DNA from: CAZCBJ01 sp964496705 | GTDB taxonomy: Bacteria; Chloroflexota; Anaerolineae; Anaerolineales; Anaerolineaceae | Assembly: GCA_964496705.1 (NCBI GenBank) | Contig: CAZCBJ010000152.1 | Coordinates: 1 to 9,663, forward strand | Length of the DNA: 9,663 bases | Reading direction: 5' to 3' | Shown here: piece after piece, positions 1 to 7,138 of the stretch | Position numbering within the stretch: the first letter of the stretch is position 1 | How the letters are laid out: each line of letters starts with the position of its first letter | Notes under the pieces: model-generated | Seen by the model: only the letters and a program-made list of their open reading frames with translations | Database searches by the model: none | Told to the model about the DNA's origin: nothing | Made by a program: the position numbers and the translations under genes

Positions 1-111
1 GCCACCTTCACGCCGACCGCCACCGCCACCCCGACGGTCACGTTCACACCCACCCCCACGCGCACGCCCTTTGAGATTCGCCAGCGCCTCTACCTGCCGC
101 TGGTGCCCTGA
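1..111 (+). CDS. 3' end of a Thr-Pro-rich secreted or surface protein (partial)
   Basis: An open frame enters from the left edge and gives 36 residues before TGA at 109-111. It starts with alternating Thr-Pro and Thr-Ala pairs (ATFTPTATATPT and similar) for about 23 residues. It then passes into FEIRQRL and ends in YLPLVP. Low-complexity Thr-Pro linkers are common in exported Chloroflexota proteins, joining a folded domain to a cell-envelope part. From general familiarity, many such proteins end in a short YLPLV-like tail that may be a surface-retention or processing signal; this is not established here. The folded domain lies outside the window, so no function can be given. The gene is convergent with ccmF, with 56 bases between the two stop codons. 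The reading frame is supported by the repeat phase and the stop; the product remains unknown. Confidence 0.6.
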   Translation, partial: ATFTPTATATPTVTFTPTPTRTPFEIRQRLYLPLVP

Positions 112-122
112 ATTATTATTGA

Positions 123-165
123 TAAAAATTTTTAAGGTGCAATCGCTCAGCGGGGGATGACCCCG
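123..165. terminator. Possible weak transcription end between convergent genes
   Basis: Between the two convergent stop codons are a perfect 12-base palindrome of A5T5 flanked by T and A (123-134) and a 5-bp hairpin CGGGG-GATGA-CCCCG (151-165). The hairpin begins three bases after the ccmF stop on the minus strand. No uninterrupted T run follows it directly: the nearest T run in the minus direction is about 16 bases on. It is therefore not a textbook intrinsic terminator, though it sits where one would be expected. Confidence 0.25.
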
Positions 166-167
166 GA

Positions 168-2231
168 TCACGCTTTGGCTTCGGTCTCGTCGCGGGCGGA
201 AGTAGGCTGGTGGGCGGACTGCGACTCGCGCCCCGGCCAGGCCGCCACAAAGGAACCCAGGATGAGCAGGAAACCGCCAATCCACATCCACATCACCAGC
301 GGGTTGTGATACAGCTTGAAAGTCACCCCCGCGCTGGAAATCGCCTGCCAGTCCACCAGGATCACATACAGGTCGCTTTCCAGGTTGCTGCGCAGGCCGG
401 GAATGGTCATCGGCTGCTGCGCGTCATAATAATAATCGCGGCGCGGGAATAGCTGTCCCAGGTTCTGCCCGCCGCGCTGCACATCCATCACCGCGCGGGC
501 CACGTTGCGCCCGTCGGGCGTGTCGAACACGGCCAGGTCTTTAAAGGTCACCGTGTATCCATCCAGGCTCAAGCTGCCGCCCACCGGCAGCGTGCCCTGC
601 GTTTCGCTCTGGAACATCTCGATACCGATGATGCCAACAGCCATCAACACCACCGACAGGTGGATGATGTAACCGCCGTAGCGCCGGCGGTTGCGCGCTG
701 CCAGATTCCACGCTGCCAGCGGCAGGTTTTCGCCCAGCCGCTTGCCCCGCGCGACGGCCGCGCGCCCGTATTCGTACAGTGTCACCGAGCCGGTCAGCGC
801 GCAGACCCAGAAAGCCAGCAGCGCCAAAGGCGCCCGCACACCCAGCAGCAGCGTCAGCAGCAGCAGCGCCAACGAAACGGCGAACGGCTTCCAGATGGCG
901 CGCCCGTAGGATTTCAACGAGGCATACCCCCACGCCGAGAGCGGCGCGATGCCCATCAGCAGCACGATAGCCGCCCACAGCGGGCCGGTGGCGCGCTCGT
1001 AGAACGGCGGTCCCACCGTCACCTTCTGACCGGTGAACAGCTCGGAGATCAACGGGTAATTGACCCCCCAGAACACCACCACCAGGATGCCCATGAACAG
1101 CAGATTGTTGAGCAGAAAGAGCGACTCGCGCGACAGCAGCTGGCTCAGCCTGTTCTCCGATTTCAGTTCCGGCCAGCGATACAGCAGCAAGCCCAGCGAA
1201 GTGACAAAGGTGACCCCGATGAAGCCAAAGAACAGCGGGCCGATGGCCGACTGCGAGAAGGCATGCACCGATGAAAGCACCCCCGAGCGGGTCAAAAAGG
1301 TGCCGTAAATGACCAGCGCATAGGTCAAGATGACCAATACCATGTTCCACTGTTTGAACAGGCGCCGCTTTTCCTGAATCATCACCGAATGGAGGAAGGC
1401 CGTTCCGGCCAGCCAGGGCATCAGCGCCGCGTTCTCCACCGGGTCCCAGCCCCAATAACCGCCCCAGCCCAGCACATCATACGCCCAGCGCATCCCCAGC
1501 ACCAGCCCAACCGAGAGAAACAGCCACGCCACCAGCGTCCAGCGGCGGGTGACGCGAATCCAGCGGTCGTCGCTGCGCCCGGTGATCAGCGCGGCCATGC
1601 CAAACGCGAAGGGAATGACAAACGAGACAAACCCCAGGTAAAGCATCGGCGGGTGAAGGATCATCCCGGGGTGGCGCAGCAACGGATTCAACCCGTTGCC
1701 CTCCGGCGGGGTGATCAGGAAGGCGCCGGTCGGCTGCAGCACGCTGACGGTTGTGCTGCCGTCGGGCAGCGCCCAGAAACGCTCAAACGGAATTTGACCT
1801 TTGACGAACAGGATCAGGCCGACGAAAAAAGCCAGCGTGACCAGATTCACCACGCTCACCCACGGCAGGAATTCACGGTCGCGCTCCCAGCTGCGCAGCG
1901 CCACAGCGAAAGCGAACGCCGCCAACAGCCACGACCAGAACAGCAGCGATCCAGCCTGCCCGCCCCACAATGCGGTGATTTTCAAATAGGCTGGCATAAT
2001 CGTGCTGGTGACCGAATAGACAAATTGCACCTCAAAGCGATTGGTCAGCATCAGGTAGATGAGCAGCAGCGCAGCCAGGGTGAGCAGTGGAAAGGTGAGC
2101 AACATGGCAATGCGCGCGCTTTCCACCCACGCCGGACGTTTTTTCAGGCCGCCGTACAGCCCCGCGCCGACGCCGTATATAGTCACCCCAAAGGTGATCA
2201 GCAGAATGCCGTAACCGAATATGGACAGCAT
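168..2231 (-). CDS. ccmF: Cytochrome c maturation haem lyase subunit CcmF
   Basis: CcmF is the large membrane subunit of System I that takes haem from CcmE and joins it to apocytochrome c outside the membrane. This 687-residue protein is of normal family length and is almost entirely hydrophobic helices. The WWD haem-handling motif is at about 256-274 (WGGYWGWDPVENA then MPWL). The four histidines expected from E. coli CcmF have plausible equivalents: H193 (ILHPPMLYLG), H281 (FLHS), H323 (SVHAF) and H524 (YIIHLSVV). A soluble loop at about 542-640 precedes the final membrane helix and a polar tail. I chose the ATG at 2229-2231 because it lies one base after the ccmE stop and leads directly into the first membrane helix. 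A longer frame begins 75 bases upstream, inside ccmE, and adds a Cys/Arg-rich leader unlike the family. Tight spacing implies translation coupled to ccmE. NrfE and CcsA share the WWD motif, but length and the ccmE neighbour favour CcmF. Confidence 0.95.
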   Translation of the reverse strand: MLSIFGYGILLITFGVTIYGVGAGLYGGLKKRPAWVESARIAMLLTFPLLTLAALLLIYLMLTNRFEVQFVYSVTSTIMPAYLKITALWGGQAGSLLFWSWLLAAFAFAVALRSWERDREFLPWVSVVNLVTLAFFVGLILFVKGQIPFERFWALPDGSTTVSVLQPTGAFLITPPEGNGLNPLLRHPGMILHPPMLYLGFVSFVIPFAFGMAALITGRSDDRWIRVTRRWTLVAWLFLSVGLVLGMRWAYDVLGWGGYWGWDPVENAALMPWLAGTAFLHSVMIQEKRRLFKQWNMVLVILTYALVIYGTFLTRSGVLSSVHAFSQSAIGPLFFGFIGVTFVTSLGLLLYRWPELKSENRLSQLLSRESLFLLNNLLFMGILVVVFWGVNYPLISELFTGQKVTVGPPFYERATGPLWAAIVLLMGIAPLSAWGYASLKSYGRAIWKPFAVSLALLLLTLLLGVRAPLALLAFWVCALTGSVTLYEYGRAAVARGKRLGENLPLAAWNLAARNRRRYGGYIIHLSVVLMAVGIIGIEMFQSETQGTLPVGGSLSLDGYTVTFKDLAVFDTPDGRNVARAVMDVQRGGQNLGQLFPRRDYYYDAQQPMTIPGLRSNLESDLYVILVDWQAISSAGVTFKLYHNPLVMWMWIGGFLLILGSFVAAWPGRESQSAHQPTSARDETEAKA

Positions 2232-2232
2232 G

Positions 2233-2715
2233 CTAACCGCCCGACTGCTCTGGAACAGCCTCTTCGTATTTCGTCGGGCATTTGAGCAGCAGCTCGCTGG
2301 CTTCAAACTTGCCGTCTTCGCGCAGTTTGCCGGTCATGATCGCCTGCGCTTCATTTTTGAGCAGGTCAGGCATCACCCCGATGTAAACCACCTCCAGGCG
2401 CGGCAGATCAGGGTTGAGCGTGGCGTCGTGCAGCACCTGCGCCAGCCCGCCCAGCCGCTCAACTTCCTTCGTGTCCGCTGGCACATGCACCACGCTGAAT
2501 GACAGCGAGAGCGTGGCAGGATCGTATTGGATGGTATCCCCCAACACCGCGCCCGAAATGCGGATGTCCTTGCCTGTCATGCTCGACTGCTTGGCCTGCA
2601 ATTCTTCCACAGTCAGGTAGTACTGCGCGCTGGCCTGGGTGGAAGAGACGATCAGGTAGACGATCGCGGCAATGATCAACGCACCGCCGATGACAAATTT
2701 GAAACGACCAAACAT
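2233..2715 (-). CDS. ccmE: Haem chaperone CcmE, Cys-type (CxxxY) variant
   Basis: CcmE is a membrane-tethered periplasmic-side chaperone that binds haem covalently and passes it to CcmF. The 160-residue protein has one N-terminal membrane helix (about 7-24) followed by the small beta-barrel domain. Recognisable pieces are YYLTVEEL (32-39), GKDIRISGAV (48-57), VVYIGVMPDLL (109-119) and an EAQAIMTGKL stretch (122-131). Classical CcmE binds haem through His in HxxxY. Here the matching site reads C146-P-T-K-Y150, and C146 is the only cysteine. CxxxY CcmE is known from Desulfovibrio and some archaea, where the Ccm system also departs from the standard set. A strong ribosome site (GGAGG, 2723-2727) lies seven bases before the ATG. 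The 105-base gap upstream offers only a weak -10 (TAAAAT, 2765-2770, minus strand) with no good -35. ccmA, B, C, D, G and H are not in the window. Confidence 0.93.
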   Translation of the reverse strand: MFGRFKFVIGGALIIAAIVYLIVSSTQASAQYYLTVEELQAKQSSMTGKDIRISGAVLGDTIQYDPATLSLSFSVVHVPADTKEVERLGGLAQVLHDATLNPDLPRLEVVYIGVMPDLLKNEAQAIMTGKLREDGKFEASELLLKCPTKYEEAVPEQSGG

Positions 2716-2820
2716 GCAAAGACCTCCAAGACAAGGCTGGGTTGTAACTAGAGCATCTTACCAAATTTTATCCGATTTGTGCGCTCGCAGGATTAATGCT
2801 GGGTGAGAAATATGAGCCGC

Positions 2821-4934
2821 TCACGGCATGGGCAGGATGTTCTCCGCCTGCACGGCCCAGCCCTGCGCTGGAAAGCCGGGCGCAAGCCGCGGCGGGCAGC
2901 CATCCCAGCCCGCCGCCATCATCCCCACCGCGCTCAGCAAACCGCCGTTGCCCGGCAGGTAGAGCGGCAGAAAGCCCGGCACCTGCAGATTGTGTCCGTT
3001 GGGCAGATAGGTATTCTTGGGCATTGGCATCAGCAGCGCGTCCACCGCCATCTGCGGCTGTCCCAGCCGCGCCGCGCACATCGCCATCACCGGGTAATCC
3101 CAGCCCCAGGTGCTCGGCCAGTCCCAGCGTTCCTGAACATGCTTCAACGTGGCCAGCATGATGGCCTCATCCACCAGTGGGGTGGGCGGTGTGAACCCCA
3201 ACGCAGCCAGCATGGAGGGGTGGTCGGTATAGAGCGTGTAGGGGTGGTTCTCTATGGCTGTGTAAACGCCTTCGCGCACGGTCGGAGGCGCCAGGCCATC
3301 TTTGACCTTCTCCCACGCCGGGTCGCGCTGCAGCCCCAGCCGCTCGCGCCATTTCTGGGCGGTTTGCAGCCCCCACTGCCAGTAAGCCAGCTCAAAGGTT
3401 GGATTGATCACCTCGCTGCGCTGCGCGGCATAGCTCTCCTGGGCCGGGATCAGGGGCGGGGTCAGGTTCCAGCGCCGCCCATCCCATTGCGGAAAGGAGG
3501 CCATGAACTCGGCGGTCTCAAACACCATCTCCGCCCAGCGCTTCAGCGCGGCTTCATCGCGCCGCGCGCGCCAGCACAGCTCAGCATAATAGATCGGGTG
3601 CGGCTGCTGCCAGATCAGGAAGGGTCCGATCTGGCTGGGGGTTTCGCGCCCCTCAGGTCCCACCTGCTTGGGCCAGCGCGCCCCGCGATACCCCTGCCGC
3701 CGCGCCGTTGCGCGCGCTTCGGGCAGGATGCGCTGGTACCATTCCAGGCTGCGTTCGAACAGATGCTCCCGCCCCCACAGCAAGAAGTGGGCCGCGTGCC
3801 ACCAGTGCATCTCCAGGTGGAATTTTCCCCCCCACGAATTGCACACCAACCNNNNNNNNNNNNNNNNNNNNNNNNNNNNNNNNNNNNNNNNNNNNNNNNN
3901 NNNNNNNNNNNNNNNNNNCGCCGTTCCAGTTCCGGCGCGCGGGGATCGCTGCTGCCGCTCAATTCCAACACCCCGCCATGCATCCAATATTCCTCCCAGT
4001 GCCGCGCGGCTGCAGTTTTGGTCTGTTTGAACCCCGGCAGGCGCGGCTCCATCGGCACCGGCGAAAAGCCCAGCGTAAATTCCAATGCCGATGTACCCGG
4101 CGCAGCCTGCAGGACATAGTGATGCGCACCGCTCATCTCCAGGTCGGCGCCCTCCGACCAGTTCATCGCCGCGTAATAGCGGTCGCTGTCCAGGATGCGG
4201 GTAAAGGCGCAGTGCCGCCCATCCATATGATGCAGGGTCTGGTGACATTCGGGGTGATCCCAATCCATGGACTGAAGGAATCCTTCGGACGCATACGCAA
4301 AAGCCAATTTCACCGCCAGACGCCCCTCACCCAGCAGCGGCGACTCGACCCGCACCGCCAGCGCGTCCTGCACCGGATGGCAGACGGTGCACACGCGCAC
4401 CGGTTGACCTTCAAACCAGAAGCTGCTTTCCAGCAGCCCCTCCCATAGATTCAGGCTTTGGCGCGTATCGCTCAAATCGCCAATCTCCACCGGCGGCGGA
4501 CCGCCGCCCTTGCGCCGGAAGACGAACCCCAGCCGCCCCAGATCGATGCGCTGCGGATTCATGTGCAGCCAGGCCCCCGCCTCGCTGCCGATGTGCGAGT
4601 CATGCCCCAGAAAGGCCAGGTCGTCGTGCCGGTCGGGATAGGCCACCGGACCGCGCTCGGTTTCGTACAGGCTCAGCGCATCCTCCAGCCGGTAATGGTT
4701 GGGGTTGGGCATGCTGTGCCAGCCCCACTGCGCCTGGGTGCCCAGCGGCATGCCGGCGGCGGGATTGCCGAACTGAAACATGCCCTGTTGGTGAAATTCG
4801 GGAAACGATTGCAGCCCGCTGATATCGGCGGTGAAAGCAAATTCGCCGTTGCCCACCGTCAGCGGCGAGTTGGCCAGCGGTTCAGTCAGATGCACAGTGT
4901 GGCGCGATACCAACGCTTGGCGATCGATGCTCAT
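2821..4934 (-). CDS. Six-hairpin, (alpha/alpha)6-barrel type glycoside hydrolase family protein, interrupted by an assembly gap
   Basis: Two frames on the same strand form one protein of about 704 residues split by a run of N. The upstream part starts with MSIDRQALVSRHTV and runs 338 residues to DPRAPELER. The downstream part resumes at LVCNSWGGKFHLEMHWWHA and runs to the TGA at 2821-2823. The aromatic and acidic segments (HWEEYWMHGG; FHLEMHWWHAAH; ENHPYTLYTDHPSM; DWPSTWGWDYPV) recall six-hairpin glycosidases of the GH65/GH95/GH15-like superfamily. That assignment is from memory of the pattern, and the exact family and substrate are not known. No signal peptide is visible, so a cytoplasmic site is likely. 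The start is fixed by AGGAG at 4943-4947, eight bases before ATG. It lies 29 bases after the methyltransferase stop, so it is probably the last gene of that operon. The frame change coincides with the N run and is best explained by a wrongly sized gap, not a mutation. Confidence 0.8.
3852..3918. other. Assembly gap of 67 N inside the glycosidase gene
   Basis: Sixty-seven consecutive N replace about 22-23 codons of the glycosidase. The coding frames on the two sides do not match across 67 bases. They would join if the true length left a remainder of 2 on division by 3, such as 65, 68 or 71. The N count is therefore an estimate. Frames drawn through the N run are artefacts. Confidence 0.97.
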
Positions 4935-4963
4935 CAGCTCATCTCCTGGAGCGAACCATCCGT

Positions 4964-5788
4964 CTAAACCTTGTGAATATGCAGCTCCACCCGCACCATG
5001 TGATTGAGCAGGAAATCGATCACTGGGCGGGTCAGCCTCGCGCGCGCCAGCGGCCCCACCAGGCGGTGCGCCTGCACCTCGGGGTGGTGGATGGTCTCGC
5101 TGCGCACCTCAAACCCCGCCTGGCGGAACAACCCGAAGACGTCCCCCAGCTTGCGGTAATAGGTGTTGTGGTTGAGGTATTCGTAATACCGCTCCGCTTT
5201 CTGGCGCCCCGTCCAACCCTCCAGCTCGCGCCAGCGCGGCTCCATGCCCAACCCCACGCACAGGCGGACGAGTGGGTAGCGCAGGCGGGTTTTGGGCAGC
5301 CAGTGGACGAAGGGCATTAAGACATGCCCCTCGCGGATGCCGCGGTCCGGCGGATACACGTGCAGCCCGGCGCCGTCTGGCGCGGTGACGCGAGCCAGCT
5401 CTGCGGCGATTTGCTCCAGGTTGGCGGAATGCTCAAAAGACTGGTTGGAGTAGGAAAAGTGAAAATATCCGTCCGGAAAGTCGGTGCGCGCGCTGAGGTC
5501 GGCCATTCGCAGGCGCTCCTCGCCGTACCCTTTCTGGCGGAAAAGCGCCAGCCCGTTCTGGATGGGTTCCGGGTCTATATCCACCCCGTAGACGTTGTAC
5601 CCTCGCTCCAGCAGCCAGAGTGTGTCGCGCCCGCGCCCGCAGCCCCAGTCCAGCACGTTGATCTCGTGCGGTCGCAGCCCGCGGTGCTGCCAGTACTTCT
5701 CCAGCGCGATGAACACCGGGCGGTAGAAGCGGTGGTGAGCGAACTCTTCCTCAGTTAAAACGTCGTGTTTGGTCTTTTTTGGGTTCAT
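4964..5788 (-). CDS. Class I SAM-dependent methyltransferase (Methyltransf_11-like)
   Basis: This 274-residue protein carries the Rossmann-type S-adenosylmethionine site. Motif I is VLDWGCGRGRDT (45-56), and the acidic loop that contacts the ribose follows as VYGVDIDPEP (66-75). A motif near SYSNQSFEH and ELARVTAPDGAGLHV fits the later strands of the fold. It is soluble, with no signal peptide. The acceptor is unknown; sugar, lipid or small-molecule substrates are all possible. The family C-terminal part (MPFVHWLPKTRLRYPL and on) is basic and could face a membrane or polyanionic substrate, which is only inference. I chose ATG at 5786-5788, which overlaps the deacetylase stop as ATGA and has AGGA a few bases upstream. 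A frame 13 residues longer would run into the deacetylase gene. The overlap predicts coupled translation with the lipoprotein gene and suggests that both act on one pathway. Confidence 0.85.
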   Translation of the reverse strand: MNPKKTKHDVLTEEEFAHHRFYRPVFIALEKYWQHRGLRPHEINVLDWGCGRGRDTLWLLERGYNVYGVDIDPEPIQNGLALFRQKGYGEERLRMADLSARTDFPDGYFHFSYSNQSFEHSANLEQIAAELARVTAPDGAGLHVYPPDRGIREGHVLMPFVHWLPKTRLRYPLVRLCVGLGMEPRWRELEGWTGRQKAERYYEYLNHNTYYRKLGDVFGLFRQAGFEVRSETIHHPEVQAHRLVGPLARARLTRPVIDFLLNHMVRVELHIHKV

Positions 5789-7047
5789 GGCTTTAATCCT
5801 GGAATCTCGCCGGTCAGCGGCTTGCAAACGATATCATAATATTCCAGCTCAACCGCGCGGTTGGCGGCGGCGTAGGCGGCTGCCTCTTCGCCGATGTTGC
5901 CCACCTCGTCAATGCGGTAAGCTGCGTCAGTCGACCAGTAGCGCGGCAGGGTCATCAGTGGATCGCCGGCCGGACCCTCAGGCACCCAGTAGGGGCGCGC
6001 CGGGTCGAGCGCATCCGCCTGGGGGATCCAGTTGAACATGATCGGCCCGCGCGGGTGGGTGGTGAAGCCAATCTTGTAGCCCAGCTCGCGCCCGATCTCC
6101 GCCCCGCGCCGGGAAAAACCCCCGCCGGCCCAGATGTAAGCCAACGGCTGGTCTGAGTCGCATTTCTCTTGTCCTTTGCAGTAAAAATGCGCCCGCAGCG
6201 CGTCGCGCGCATCACCCATCTCGCTGCGGATGTACTCATCGCTGGAGTTCGGCCCAATGGGAATGTTGTGCACCCAGCCGTGCGCCTGCATGTCCAGCTT
6301 GCCGGTGGCAAAGTAGGCTTCCATCTGCTCCCACAGCGAACCGTACTGCTCATCCAGCACTTTGGAGGCGCGCTTGGTATCGGTATCGGCAATCGGCCAG
6401 GCCCAGGTCAGCGTCCAGCCGTATTCGTCCAGAAAAGGCCCGAAAGCCAGGCGGAACGCGCCGGGCGGACGGTCGTCCTGGATCAGGATCAGCGAGCGGC
6501 GCGGGATTTTGGCGTTGTGGTAGAGAAAATCCACCAGTTGGGCGCTGGTGATGGTCTCAAAGCCCACCTCGCGGGCATGTTCCAGCATGATCACCAGGTC
6601 GGAATGATGAATGGCGTATTCGTTTGCCAGGGGCTTGTCATCACCGGTGATCGAATGGAACATGATCGGCATCACCACCGTGCCCGGCTCAGCGCTATTG
6701 GCATCCCAGCGCATCTTCAGGTACTGACAGGTGTCCTCAATGTAAGCTTGCGGCGCGTCCAATGGATTGAGATGCGCCGAGACGAAGCCAGGCGGTAGGT
6801 CAGGCGGAGTGCGCGCGACGGTGGGCGAGGGTTCGGGCGTGGGCGTCAGGCTGGGAGCGGGGGTTTGTGTGGCGGGCGGGTGGGGCGAGGGGGTGGGGCT
6901 GGCCGGGAGGAGGGCATGGGTGGCGGTCAACAATGCCGCCTCAAAAGCCCGGGTGGCCTCCGCATCCGGCGCGGCGGGCTGGGCGGCACAGCCCGCCAGC
7001 AGCGCGACCAGCAATCCCAGGCTGATGATTCTACCGGTAATCTTCAT
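5785..7047 (-). CDS. Polysaccharide deacetylase-like (NodB/CE4 type) lipoprotein with altered first motif
   Basis: The 420-residue product opens with a lipoprotein signal: basic MKITGR, a hydrophobic core and lipobox LLAGC with C20 as the lipid site. A Pro/Thr/Ser linker (about 49-86) precedes the folded domain, so the enzyme should be tethered outside the cell. The domain resembles the NodB fold of CE4 deacetylases, which remove N- or O-acetyl groups from glycans. Visible motifs are PIMFHSITGDD (127-137); QDD (190-192) where TFDD is usual; and AH256GWVH260, matching the metal-binding HxxxH. W306AGGGF may stand for the third motif. The aspartate pair and both histidines are present, so catalysis is possible, but the residues around motif 1 are unusual (QDDRP, not FDDG). 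It is the first gene of a unit with the methyltransferase and glycosidase. The ATG has no ribosome site and lies six bases after TATAAT, pointing to leaderless translation. Confidence 0.85.
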   Translation of the reverse strand: MKITGRIISLGLLVALLAGCAAQPAAPDAEATRAFEAALLTATHALLPASPTPSPHPPATQTPAPSLTPTPEPSPTVARTPPDLPPGFVSAHLNPLDAPQAYIEDTCQYLKMRWDANSAEPGTVVMPIMFHSITGDDKPLANEYAIHHSDLVIMLEHAREVGFETITSAQLVDFLYHNAKIPRRSLILIQDDRPPGAFRLAFGPFLDEYGWTLTWAWPIADTDTKRASKVLDEQYGSLWEQMEAYFATGKLDMQAHGWVHNIPIGPNSSDEYIRSEMGDARDALRAHFYCKGQEKCDSDQPLAYIWAGGGFSRRGAEIGRELGYKIGFTTHPRGPIMFNWIPQADALDPARPYWVPEGPAGDPLMTLPRYWSTDAAYRIDEVGNIGEEAAAYAAANRAVELEYYDIVCKPLTGEIPGLKP

Positions 7048-7053
7048 GGCACT

Positions 7054-7059
7054 ATTATA
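7054..7059 (-). promoter_or_regulatory. -10 box of the deacetylase gene; predicted leaderless transcript
   Basis: On the minus strand a perfect TATAAT (7059 to 7054) is followed by six bases and then the ATG at 7047. Starts normally fall about seven bases after the -10, which would put the first RNA base at or beside the A of the ATG. No Shine-Dalgarno sequence is present. A TTGATC lies only 11 bases upstream of the -10, too close to be a usual -35; the hexamer at 17-base spacing is poor (GTGCAA). Confidence 0.6.
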
Positions 7060-7081
7060 ACCATTTGCGCGATCAATTGCA

Positions 7082-7133
7082 CGCCGCGCTGCCCGCAGGG
7101 AGGCGCAACCGTAAGGACGGACCTTGCGCGGCG
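7082..7133. other. Inverted-repeat element, left part of the intergenic region
   Basis: CGCCGCGC (7082-7089) can pair with GCGCGGCG (7126-7133) over eight bases. Inside, GCGCAA (7103-7108) pairs with TTGCGC (7124-7129), continued by CCGT-AAGG-ACGG (7109-7120) with a three-base bulge. The outer and inner helices share 7126-7129, so they exclude each other. It could be part of a structured RNA, a dispersed palindromic repeat, or a binding site; no known family is recognised. Confidence 0.4.
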
Positions 7134-7138
7134 GAGCA

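Noticed and set aside
541..1455. Long frame on the minus strand within ccmF, and long plus-strand frames at 660-1274 and 1389-2285
   Set aside because: They are shadows of ccmF in GC-rich DNA. They are rich in Arg, Gln, Gly and His with no domain, while the ccmF frame has full-length family motifs.
2232..2306. A 25-residue N-terminal extension of CcmF
   Set aside because: It would overlap ccmE by 74 bases and gives a Cys/Arg-rich leader foreign to the family. The internal ATG one base after the ccmE stop fits better.
3852..3918. Glycosidase pseudogene or programmed frameshift
   Set aside because: The frame change coincides exactly with unknown bases, and both flanks are well preserved, so an estimated gap length is the simpler reading.
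2803..4119. Long plus-strand frame opposite the glycosidase
   Set aside because: It passes through the N run and lacks any domain. The opposite strand has a recognisable enzyme with a ribosome site.
5789..5827. A 13-residue longer start for the methyltransferase
   Set aside because: It lies inside the deacetylase gene, whereas the internal ATG makes a typical ATGA overlap with an upstream AGGA.
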